Assembly: GCA_016703965.1 (NCBI GenBank)
Contig: JADJBB010000002.1
Span: 62,001-126,000 of the forward strand
DNA from: Acidobacteriota bacterium
Lineage (GTDB): Bacteria > Acidobacteriota > Blastocatellia > Pyrinomonadales > Pyrinomonadaceae
Reading direction: 5' to 3'
Length of the DNA stretch: 64,000 bases
The first letter of the stretch is position 1, and every line of letters begins with the position of its first letter. The translations under genes were made by a program, and so were the position numbers. Shown one piece after another: positions 37,090 to 45,007 of this stretch. Below the pieces are notes generated by a model. That model saw only the letters and a program-made list of their open reading frames with translations, made no database searches and was not told where the DNA came from.

Positions 37090-37530
37090 TTATGGTTGTT
37101 GGGCTGAGCCTTGGACTGGATAACCTGCCGTCTTCCAGGCGTTAGGGCCGCCTGTCAGAGCGTAGGTTCCGGGGATTCCTTTCTGGTTCATTTGGAATGC
37201 CAAACTGGCACTCGTGTGTTCGCCTCCTCAGGAGCAATAGACAATTATCTTTTTGCCTTTAGGAAGGTTATCGTAACTCTGTTCAACACCCGGCTGATAC
37301 GGAACGACGATCGCTCCAGGCAGATGCTCGACGTCAAAGGCGGCTTGCCCACGGCTGTCGACGAAGACGACATTTCCAGCATCGTATTCCTTCTTAGCTT
37401 CTTCCGCTGAGATCCGTGGAACCGCGAGATCGTTAGTATATTTGACGTATTCGATCACGGCCGGTTTCTGGCACGCCAGGAAAAGAACCAGGACGAAAAG
37501 CGACAAGCCTGAGGCTTTCAGTTTATTCAT
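37090..37530 (-). CDS. Rhodanese-like lipoprotein selenoprotein (in-frame TGA, Sec101)
   Basis: Paralogue of the next gene: 146 residues from ATG 37530 to TAA at 37090. The N-terminus is a lipoprotein-type signal ending FLAC, with Cys20 the probable lipidation site. The rhodanese domain runs from about residue 38: PRISAEEAKKEYD, VVFVDSRGQAAFDVEHLPGAIVVPY, KKIIVYC99-S-U101. The TGA is at 37230-37228, and the frame continues GGEHTSASLAFQMNQKGIPGTYALTGGPNAWKTAGYPV. The TGA stands where the first paralogue also has TGA. The start lies 1 base after the peroxiredoxin stop, so the genes are translationally coupled. A periplasmic Cys-x-Sec redox centre is predicted. Confidence 0.85.
37195..37230 (-). 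promoter_or_regulatory. Predicted bacterial SECIS element, second rhodanese gene
   Basis: TGA at 37230-37228 is followed after 21 nt by the same loop AGTTT (37206-37202), closed by GAGTGCC (37213-37207) and GGCATTC (37201-37195). Hairpin and spacing are identical to the first gene, while the sequence before the stem differs. Confidence 0.7.
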
Positions 37531-37531
37531 A

Positions 37532-37990
37532 CTATTTCTCTCCAAACGCCGCCAAAACTTCATCGGCGTGTTTTGCGACATCCACTTTTTCAAAGATCTT
37601 GACGATCTTGCTGTCATCGATCAAAAAAGTCTTGCGAAATGTGCCCATGTACTTCTTACCGTACATGCTCTTTTCGCCCCAGACGCCGTAATCTTCGACG
37701 ATCTTTTTATCGACGTCGGCGAGCAGATCGAACGGAAGCTGATACTTTGAGATAAATTTCTGATGCGATTTCTCGCTGTCGGTCGAAACGCCGAGGACCG
37801 TAATACCTTTTTCACGAAACACATCGTCAGCATCGCGGAACGAGCACGCTTCCTTCGTACAGCCTGGTGTATCGTCTTTCGGATAAAAATAGAGCACCAC
37901 ACGCTTGCCCGCAAAATCCGATAGGCTTACGTCATTGCCGTTCTGGTCCTTCGAAGTAAAATCGGGAGCTTTATCGCCTTCTTTCAACAT
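37532..37990 (-). CDS. bcp: Thioredoxin-dependent peroxiredoxin, Bcp/PrxQ type
   Basis: Bcp reduces hydrogen and organic peroxides with electrons from thioredoxin. The 152-residue product has VVLYFYPKDDTPGC44TKEAC49SFRD, with peroxidatic Cys44 and resolving Cys49 five residues on, the pattern of atypical 2-Cys PrxQ. The VLGVSTDSEKSHQKFISKYQLPFDLLAD stretch also fits. It carries Cys, not Sec. It has no signal peptide, whereas both downstream rhodaneses do. One base separates its stop from the next start, so the three genes form an operon and may share a redox role. Confidence 0.95.
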   Translation of the reverse strand: MLKEGDKAPDFTSKDQNGNDVSLSDFAGKRVVLYFYPKDDTPGCTKEACSFRDADDVFREKGITVLGVSTDSEKSHQKFISKYQLPFDLLADVDKKIVEDYGVWGEKSMYGKKYMGTFRKTFLIDDSKIVKIFEKVDVAKHADEVLAAFGEK

Positions 37991-38069
37991 TTAATGCAAA
38001 ACCTCGCTTGATCGTTTTTAGAATAATCCAATTCTCCACAATCGAGCCTTTCGGCGCAATACTGGATCG

Positions 38070-39080
38070 CTATTTCTTCTTGCCAAAGTTCCATTTCATG
38101 CCGGTCGTGAAGAGAAAGTCGTTTCGCTGGGCATTACCGTTCGGGTCGTTATTAAACCGATCGCCGACCGAGAAATAGAAGCCGACTTTTTTCGTGACGT
38201 CGGCCGAGAGCGTCGCGTCGAAGATGAAGCGATACTCGTTACGGTCAGTGACGTTCTGGAAAAAGGTCATCGTGTTCTGAAATTTCATACGATCATTCAA
38301 TTTCTGCTTGAATGTGAATCCGGCCAGGGCTTCCGGTGTGTTGGTGTCGTTTCCGGTCTGCCACGTGCGGTTCCACGCTCCGCCGGCAATGAATTCAAGT
38401 TCGGTACGGTCGTTCTTTATCGTACGGTGTCCAAGGCCGCCACCGGGAACTGAGCGGAAATTCAGGTGGCGAGGTTTATCACGTTCAAAATCGTAGGAGA
38501 TAAAACCAAACAACCGCCGGTCGATCGTTCGGTCATAGCGGGCACCGCCCCAGAATGCATTCTGGGTCGTGATGTTGACGTGATTTCCGTGATTACTGTT
38601 CCACAGGCTCCGAGCGTAGATGATGAATCCGTCCTGAGGGCGCGTTTTCGAAGCTCGAAGGCCTGTCGACATCGTAATGTTGTTCGAGTTTCCGGATGTG
38701 TAGCTGAACCCGATATTTGCATTGCCTTCCCAACCTGTCGCGAGGGCTCTAAAGCGGCCGGAAAAGCCGTTAGAGCTTTTTTTTACGACTGCAGGAGACG
38801 GAACCGACACAGGAGCTTTTTCTGGTTTTGGCTGAACTGCCGTCGCGACAGGCTTTATCGCATCTTTGGTCGCGGGATCTGCCACGACCTTCTCGATGTG
38901 TGATCGAGCGATCTTTACCTTGCCGGCGTATACAGTTTCGACGGTGATCGTATCGTCACTTTCATCGACGATCTTGCCGGTCAGGCGGTCACCGTTTTTC
39001 AACGTGATCTCGCTGGCAGCGATGTTAAGCGCTAGTGAAAAGAGCAGCAATGTTGCGAGGGGCCAGGAAAAGTTTTTCAT
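38070..39080 (-). CDS. DUF481 outer-membrane protein
   Basis: The 336-residue product has a signal peptide (to about residue 22). A short strand-rich segment follows that resembles a CARDB/SH3-like start (ITLKNGDRLTGKIVDESDDTITVETVYAGKVKIARSHIEKV), then a Pro/Lys-rich linker and the DUF481 barrel from about 115: GNANIGFSYTSGNSNNITMSTGL through alternating aromatic strands to a C-terminal TTGMKWNFGKKK. DUF481 proteins are salt-induced outer-membrane proteins without known substrate. ATG 39080 is preferred over GTG 39083. The gene is divergent from the YkgJ gene. Confidence 0.85.
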   Translation of the reverse strand: MKNFSWPLATLLLFSLALNIAASEITLKNGDRLTGKIVDESDDTITVETVYAGKVKIARSHIEKVVADPATKDAIKPVATAVQPKPEKAPVSVPSPAVVKKSSNGFSGRFRALATGWEGNANIGFSYTSGNSNNITMSTGLRASKTRPQDGFIIYARSLWNSNHGNHVNITTQNAFWGGARYDRTIDRRLFGFISYDFERDKPRHLNFRSVPGGGLGHRTIKNDRTELEFIAGGAWNRTWQTGNDTNTPEALAGFTFKQKLNDRMKFQNTMTFFQNVTDRNEYRFIFDATLSADVTKKVGFYFSVGDRFNNDPNGNAQRNDFLFTTGMKWNFGKKK

Positions 39081-39167
39081 CACGAATATAAAATAACATT
39101 ATGAAAAAAGGATGTGAATTAGGTCTCGTGATGACTGTATTTGACGTATCGGCAACCGCGTAAAAGA

Positions 39168-39701
39168 ATGGTTGTGTTGATGAAGCTTCTGTCCGAAAAA
39201 AATGCACTCACGAAACTCGCAATTTTGCGCGATGATCTTGCTCGCGAGATCCGCGAAGGCTATGAGCACAAGGCAGCTCCTTGCCTGACCTGCCCGACGC
39301 CGGGAGCGTGCTGTCTTGATGCGCATTTTGTAAATGTTCACATCTCACGCCTGGAGGCCGAGGCGATCAACGCAAAGTTGGAGACTTTGAATGATAAACA
39401 TCGAGGCGAAGTATTGAGGCGGATCGAGGCGACGATCGCGGAATACAATTTGTCACGTGAGGGGGACACGTTCGACCAGAAATTCGCCTGTCCGCTTTTT
39501 GAAAAAGGAACCGGCTGCCTCGTTCACGACGATGGAAAGCCGGTTGCCTGTACGATGCATGCCTGTTACGAAAACGCAGCCGATCTGCCGCCTGACGAAT
39601 TGCAGATCGCCCAAGAACAAAAGATCGATGACCTCAACGCCCGCACATACGGGCGTCGAGATCAGTGGCTGCCGATCCCGCTGGCGATCAGGAGACGATG
39701 A
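39168..39701 (+). CDS. YkgJ-family Cys-cluster protein
   Basis: YkgJ/Fli-B-type proteins carry a zinc or iron-sulfur site formed by clustered Cys. The product of about 177 residues has CLTCPTPGACC near the N-terminus and ACPLFEKGTGCLVHDDGKPVACTMHACY in the middle, giving the expected C-x2-C-x5-CC...C-x7-C-x10-C set. A helical domain separates the two clusters. Several starts are possible (39168, 39180); neither has a strong ribosome site. The stop is adjacent to that of the convergent peptidase gene. Confidence 0.75.
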   Translation: MVVLMKLLSEKNALTKLAILRDDLAREIREGYEHKAAPCLTCPTPGACCLDAHFVNVHISRLEAEAINAKLETLNDKHRGEVLRRIEATIAEYNLSREGDTFDQKFACPLFEKGTGCLVHDDGKPVACTMHACYENAADLPPDELQIAQEQKIDDLNARTYGRRDQWLPIPLAIRRR

Positions 39702-39702
39702 G

Positions 39703-41625
39703 CTAGTCGATCTTTACGTCGACGAATTTGTCACTGACGTTTCCCGCAAAGTCCGTTACCAGAAAGCCGATCGAATAATCCCCGGGGGCAACATCCATAT
39801 TGCCGACGTAGAGGTCTTCCTTATCGCTAATAGTTAGAATGTCGGCCGGGTCGGTTGACGCGACATCTGACTCGTCACCATTGTCGTCTATCGAGAGGTA
39901 GACGGGGCGGATCGAATCGCCGCGGTCGAGCTTGACCTCGCGCTGAAGGCCCTTTGATTCCATAACGGCATAAACAAATTCGCCGGTAGCCTCTTCTTCG
40001 TTGAAGTCGATCACAAAATATAGCGTTATGTCGTTCCACTCCTTGCGGCCACGGTATTTTACTTGAGCAGGCACCTCGACGTAATAGACATCTTTGCCAT
40101 CATCGATCTCGGCAAAATCGGTGATCGGGCAGATCACTTCCTTTGTGCCATCGCCGATCGAGAACCACGAACCGTCCCATTCCTCGTGCAGGTTGCCTTT
40201 TTCATCAGGCTCTGTCGGTATGGCCCCGATGATGATCGATTCCTTTTCGTGTTCTTCTGCAATGACGAATGTCGCTTCCTCGACATCATCGGCATTAACT
40301 TTTGCGCTGACCGTGACAACGCCGTCTTTGGCAAGATTTGGTTTGCTCGATTGCACAGGCGATACTTGCGGTTTCGTCGTATCTCCGGCGAGAATAGCCG
40401 CGATGTCGGTAAGCATGCCGTTCCACTTCATACCTGTTTGGAATGGATGTTTGCTGTATCCGCTTTCCGTCAGCTGCTGCCCGGTATTCGGGAAATAGAT
40501 GGTCAGCCCGCTCGCCCGTGGATGGGCCGCACCCGAAACCTTTGTGACGACCGCCTCTGAAAGTGCTGCAAGTACGGCATCTGCAGCCTTTTTCGTTTCC
40601 GGATCGGGCGAAAGCGTTTTGAGGTTCGTCGCGTAATGGCCCATATCAAAGAACTCGGCTGCTGCCGGCCCTTGACCACTCGATCCAAAATTCTCACTTG
40701 CCGAGCGGGCACGAGCGGTTCTAAGAAGGCCTTCGCGCCCGCCGGTTTTGATGATCGTCTGATTTCGAACTGCGAGGTCAGCGAATGCAGTATTTAATGC
40801 GTCAATTTTGCCGAGATCGGTTACGCTAAGCGTGATCGAGGCATCGCGATTACCCTGGTTTCCGCCGCTGTAATAGCTCTTGTAGGAACGAGTTATCCCC
40901 TCGCCGAGCGTTTTGCCGTCCATCACAGGTGAAGCGTTCAGGCCGTTCATTATCGCGACGTAGTTCCATCCGTCTCCGGGTTCGAGTTCCTGGGAAGCCA
41001 CCATGTATTTGGCATAGGGGCTGACGGTTCTCGCGACCTCAAAATTTGCCATCAGACAGGCGTCAAAGCCGATCAATTCGAGCTTACCAATATTCTTGGT
41101 CGCACGGCCGAGGGCGGTGTTCAGCTCGGTCATATTCAGGCCGTCCTCTCCGTTGCCTTCGTCGTGGAGGATACCAGGCCAGCCGCTTCCGTGATCGCCG
41201 AAGACGAGCGAATACTTCTTGGCAGGGAAATCCTTAGCCGCGTGTTCAATAAAATCGGCTAGGTTTTTCGGATCACCCATATTTATCTCGCCCAGATCGG
41301 CAAGTTCCTTTAGTTTGCCCTTTTCGACACGGAGGTATTTGGCGGTGGTCCAGTTTTTCAGCCCGCCGACTTCGGCATTGGTATAGTTATTGTCTTCGTC
41401 ACCGCTTGCATTGCGGTCAACCAGGGCGACGATGTTGATCTGAGCGGTGCTGCCGACCTCCATCATCTCGGTCAGATCGATCATCTGCGGAAGTTCAAGA
41501 TCGTTGTCCGAATCCATGTAGAACATTAGCGTCCACTCGGCAGTTGCCGGTGCTTGGGCAAATAACATCTGGCCTTGCAGGATGGTTGCAAGAGCCACAA
41601 AGATAACAAAAGATCTCGTTTTCAT
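39703..41625 (-). CDS. Secreted clostripain-type (C11) cysteine peptidase
   Basis: C11 peptidases are caspase-fold enzymes with a His/Cys dyad that usually cleave after Arg or Lys. The 640-residue product has a signal peptide (ending MLFAQ). The peptidase domain runs at about 30-400 with WTLMFYMDSDNDLE, the catalytic His loop SLVFGDHGSGWPG and the catalytic Cys loop LIGFDACLMANFEVA; ASGLTIYFPN closes the domain. The C-terminal 200 residues are strand-rich Ig-like modules with acidic loops, perhaps calcium-binding. It converges on the YkgJ gene. A secreted protease that degrades or processes extracellular protein is the likely role. Confidence 0.92.
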   Translation of the reverse strand: MKTRSFVIFVALATILQGQMLFAQAPATAEWTLMFYMDSDNDLELPQMIDLTEMMEVGSTAQINIVALVDRNASGDEDNNYTNAEVGGLKNWTTAKYLRVEKGKLKELADLGEINMGDPKNLADFIEHAAKDFPAKKYSLVFGDHGSGWPGILHDEGNGEDGLNMTELNTALGRATKNIGKLELIGFDACLMANFEVARTVSPYAKYMVASQELEPGDGWNYVAIMNGLNASPVMDGKTLGEGITRSYKSYYSGGNQGNRDASITLSVTDLGKIDALNTAFADLAVRNQTIIKTGGREGLLRTARARSASENFGSSGQGPAAAEFFDMGHYATNLKTLSPDPETKKAADAVLAALSEAVVTKVSGAAHPRASGLTIYFPNTGQQLTESGYSKHPFQTGMKWNGMLTDIAAILAGDTTKPQVSPVQSSKPNLAKDGVVTVSAKVNADDVEEATFVIAEEHEKESIIIGAIPTEPDEKGNLHEEWDGSWFSIGDGTKEVICPITDFAEIDDGKDVYYVEVPAQVKYRGRKEWNDITLYFVIDFNEEEATGEFVYAVMESKGLQREVKLDRGDSIRPVYLSIDDNGDESDVASTDPADILTISDKEDLYVGNMDVAPGDYSIGFLVTDFAGNVSDKFVDVKID

Positions 41626-41686
41626 AGGGCCTCGTTTATTGAAATTGAAGGGGATAACGAAGTTTACGCCAACAGCCGAAAAAACA

Positions 41687-41724
41687 AAAGGCCCAAAAAA
41701 GATGTGGGTCTTTTTCGGGCCTTT
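41687..41724 (-). terminator. Hairpin terminator after the hydrolase gene
   Basis: Arms 41687-41702 and 41709-41724 (AAAGGCCCAAAAAAGA with TCTTTTTCGGGCCTTT) pair except for one A/C mismatch, with loop TGTGGG. Position and GC-rich core plus U-run fit termination of the minus-strand hydrolase gene, and the U-runs on both strands would allow bidirectional use. Confidence 0.7.
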
Positions 41725-41769
41725 GGATCAAGAGTCGGTGCCAAACGACAGGGTTTTAGATGTGCCGCG

Positions 41770-43145
41770 TTACGGTTCGTGGAAGATGGTTGAAGCAAAA
41801 TCAATAAATGCAATTACCGCGATCTCGGCCTCGCTGGTTTCGGCGTTGTCGAACTTAAGCCGCCACGTACCTTCCTCGAACGGTTTGCTGACGGTGATCG
41901 TGCGAAACGCACCTTCGGCTTCGGGTGTTCCCGCGGTGATCTTGCCGAGAACATTGCCGTTCGTATCAACGAGCGTTGCCGAGACATTTGGCGGAGCGAC
42001 GTACGTGACTGAGAACCGCGATCCCTTTTTAACAGGGATCTCGACGGTCGCTGATTGACCTGTCGCCACCTTGATGCCGGTCGCAAAGTCAGGCTCGGCG
42101 TCTTCGTCACCGAAAAATGCGGGATCAGCTTCGCTGCCAAGGCTATCAGCGTAAGCCATCGCTCCGTAACGCCTGAGCCTGCCAATATTCTCGCCTTCCT
42201 GGAGGCTGCCCATGAAATTGTCCGTGTCCGGCTTATGATCGCCTTTAGGTGGAATCGCGAGCCAGTTGACGATCTGGACGAAATTCGGCTGGTGGCCGAG
42301 CTGATTTTCGTGTCGAGCCGGAACCGTCGAGAATTTCCATTGCCTGATATTCCAGATCGCCGAACGGTTCGGCGGGTGCCCGTCGCCGGGAACGACCAGA
42401 CGGAGAACTTCGTACCCTTTCGTGCTTTTACGCGTTCATTAAATGCCTTCATATTCTTGATCGACACCTCGTTGAAAGCCGGAACGTTGCGGCTAAAATT
42501 TTTTAAAAAACGCCCCCGCGGGGGGGTCCGATGTCCCAACCATCACGAGCTGCGTGACGGTTGGTTTGCCGTCAAATACCCGGGGCATCGATCCATGAAC
42601 GTAATACCTTGCCATCAAGCCGCCGGTCGAGTGAGCCACCATGTCGACATGCCAGGCGTTCTCGGCCTTTTGTAGGTTCTTGACCGTTTCGTCGATCACG
42701 CGAACCCTGCGCCCGCCGGCCTGTCGAAGCGCGGGGGGCCGGCCGGGGCGGCCGCCCCAGGCCAGGGGGAGCGGTGGGGGGCCCCCCAGAGAGGGGGGGG
42801 CCCGGCCGGGCCGCCCCCCCGGCCCGGCGCGGGGCGGCCGCGGTTTGGTCTGTATTTTCCCCTTCTCCCTTCTGCCCCCGGCCCCCCCCCCCCCCGCGGG
42901 GGGGGGGGGGGCCCCATTTACCGTCGGGCCGTAGCCGCTCGTGTCCCAGGTGATGGGAACTTCGCGTTCCTCGCCGCCGTCCAGATTTAGCTGGATCATC
43001 TTGCCGTCCGGCAGCGAATCCGAGCCCCCTTTAGCCCCCTTAAAAAATTAGAGGGCCCCGCGCCGCGGGGGGCAAGGGGTGACGACGGTTGCCACGACAC
43101 GGCCAAGTTGCCGTCGATGGTAAGCCTTGTCCTTTTTCCCAACTA
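41770..43145 (-). pseudogene. Secreted lipase-like alpha/beta hydrolase, corrupted by G/C blocks and a frameshift
   Basis: Fragments in order on the minus strand: DSLPDGKMIQLNLDGGEEREVPITWDTSGYGPTVNG (near 42910-43015), a G/C block, then RVIDETVKNLQKAENAWHVDMVAHSTGGLMARYYVHGSMPRVF with the nucleophile elbow AHSTGG (about 42600-42710). A second short G/C run lies at 42510-42527, followed by PAFNEVSIKNMKAFNERVKARKG. A one-base frameshift at 42415-42420 leads to YEVLRLVVPGDGHPP and an intact C-terminal beta domain (KKGSRFSVTYVAPPNVSATL) to the stop at 41770. The enzyme resembles lecithin:cholesterol-acyltransferase/lipase-type hydrolases. Its true length is unknown, and it may be one gene with the cohesin-like fragment upstream. 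Confidence 0.6.
42720..42920. other. G/C homopolymer block inside the hydrolase gene, probable artefact
   Basis: Alternating G and C runs replace coding sequence between the DSGYGPTVNG and RVRVIDETVKNL parts of one protein. Edges are abrupt and the block keeps no codon pattern. Read as erroneous sequence. Confidence 0.8.
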
Positions 43146-44906
43146 TCAGGCGTCGGAAATAACGGCTGAAGGGACCTCAAAGCGGTATTCCCCGAGCACC
43201 CGGGGGGGGGGCAGAGGAGCCCCCCGACGCCCCCCCCCCCCCCCCCCGGGAAAACCGGCCGGGGGGGGCCCCCCGGGGGGGCGGGGGCGGGGGGGGGGGG
43301 GGGGGGGGAGGGGGCGGGGGGGGGGGGAAGGGGGGGGGCGCGTTGGGCGGGGGGGGCAGCGGGGGGGCTTTTCCTCCCCCCTCCCGCCCCCGCCCCCGGC
43401 GGCCGGGGGCCGGCGGCCCGCCCCAAATCCCCCCAAACGGGGGGGGGGGGGGGGGGGGGGGGGCCGGGCGGGCGGGCGGGGGGGGCGGGGGGGGGGGCGG
43501 CCCGGGCGGGGGCCCCCCGCCCCGGCGGGGGGGGGAGCGGGGGGGGGGGGGGGGCGGGGGGGGGCCCCGCCCCCCGGGGCGGGGGGCGGCCCCCCCCCCC
43601 CCCGGCCCCCCGCCAGCGGGAAAAAAACCCCCCGGGGGGGGGGGCCCCCCCGGGCCGGGGGGGGGGGGGGGGGGCTCTTCCCGACCACCGCGGGGGGGCC
43701 AAAAAACCCCCCCCGAGACCCGGGGGGGGGGGGCCGGGGGCCGGGGGGGGGGGGGGGGGCCCCCCCCCCCCCCCGGGCGGGGGGGGGGGGGAAGGGGACG
43801 ACGGCCCGGCCGGGCCCAAAGGAATTGCGGGGGGCCCGGGGGGGGGGGGGGGGGGGGGTTTCCCCCCCCGGGGGGGGGCGGGGGGGCGGGGGGGGGGGGG
43901 GAGAAAGGGCCGGGGGGAAAAGCAAAGACAGGGACCGGCCGGGGGGGGGCGGCCCAAAAACGCCCCTTCCCCCCCCCCGGACGGGGGGGGGGGGGGGGGG
44001 GGGGGAACGGGGGGGGGGGGAAAAAAAGGGGGGAGGAAGAAGAAAGGGGGGGGGGGGGGAGAACGGGGGGGGAGAAGAGGGGGAAGGAGGAAGGGAGAGA
44101 GGAGGGCGGGGGGGGGGGGGGAGGGAGGGGAAAAAGAAAAGAGGAGGGAAAAAAGGAAAAAAAGGGGGGGAAGGGGGAAAGGGGAAGAGGGAGGCGGGGG
44201 AGGGGGAAAAGCGGGGGGGGGAAAAGAAGGGGGAAAGAAAAGCCGGGGGGGGGGGGGGGGGGGGCGCGGGGGGGGGGGGGGGGGCCCGCCGCGGGGGGGA
44301 CAAGGCGGGGGCAGGGCGGGGGGGGGGGGGGGGGGGGAGGGGGGGGGCGGGGGGGGGGGCGGGGGGGGGGGGGGGGGGGGGGGGGCGGGGGGGGGGGAGG
44401 GGGGGGGGACGCGCCGAATTTGAAACAAACTGTGGCGTCGGAACGCTGCCGAAAGCAACCTGAGAAATGCCGGGCGGTACATTCGCGGGAATCGTGAACG
44501 TTACGGTAACAATTTTGTGAGTGCCTGCGGTGAATGGATACGGTGCGTTAACGATGACGCCAAGTTCGCCTTGTGCAAGGTTGTTGGTGTTGACCGCGAG
44601 AGTAGAGCCGGGCGGCATTTCGCTCGCGAGTGCGGCAACCGGGGATTGTAAAAAAAACGGATTGAAACGGATGCTGAAACTTGCCGACCTTTCATCACCC
44701 AGCGAAACTAGCCGGATCGGCATCTCGACCTGTGATTGAACACCCCCGGCAGTTGCCATGCTTGAAACGCGGAGGATGCGATCTTGAGCGTTCACGGGAG
44801 CGGCGGCAAGGCCGGAAGCTGCCAAGACTACTAGGACCAAGAAAACAAGCAGGTTTCTCTGGCAAAAAGAAATTATAAGCGTGGGCAAAAAAGCATGATC
44901 GGGCAT
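43146..44906 (-). pseudogene. Secreted cohesin-like domain protein, interior replaced by a poly-G block
   Basis: The first 165 residues (44906 to about 44415) are normal: a signal peptide of about 40 residues ending PVNAQ, then a cohesin/dockerin-type beta-sandwich opening ILRVSSMATAGGVQSQVEMPIRLVSLGDERSASFSIRFNPFFL...TVTFTIPANVPPGISQVAFG. GGAGG 5 bases before ATG 44906 supports the start. From 44411 down to about 43200 the sequence is almost pure G on the plus strand and codes nothing sensible. A short tail, GEYRFEVPSAVISDA, ends at a stop at 43146. The domain may bind partner proteins or calcium. The original protein cannot be reconstructed. Confidence 0.6.
43200..44410. other. 1.2-kb G-dominated low-complexity block, probable artefact
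   Basis: About 1,200 bases consisting mostly of G runs with interspersed C runs and A-rich patches. Every frame across it gives long proline- or glycine-rich frames with no start context or family similarity. Both flanks are ordinary coding sequence of one protein. Poly-G is the classic output of no-signal cycles in two-colour sequencing, though this cannot be proved from the sequence. Confidence 0.8.
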
Positions 44907-45007
44907 AGGAACCTCCAGTTCAGTAAATGAACCGTGTTGAACTTATACGAGGTCACGATACCATGCCGATCGCTATTTCCCCTACCCCTCGTGCCGATGT
45001 TTGCTGC

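Noticed and set aside
37532..37990. Possible Sec in the peroxiredoxin.
   Set aside because: Both catalytic positions are Cys codons and the frame has no internal TGA.
41046..41237. Small basic frames in the C11 peptidase gene.
   Set aside because: Antisense shadows; the peptidase frame is unbroken with catalytic motifs.
43040..44497. Several 380-590-codon frames rich in Pro or Gly in the G block.
   Set aside because: They result from open homopolymer frames; no start context or complexity, and they clash with the real protein fragments at both ends.
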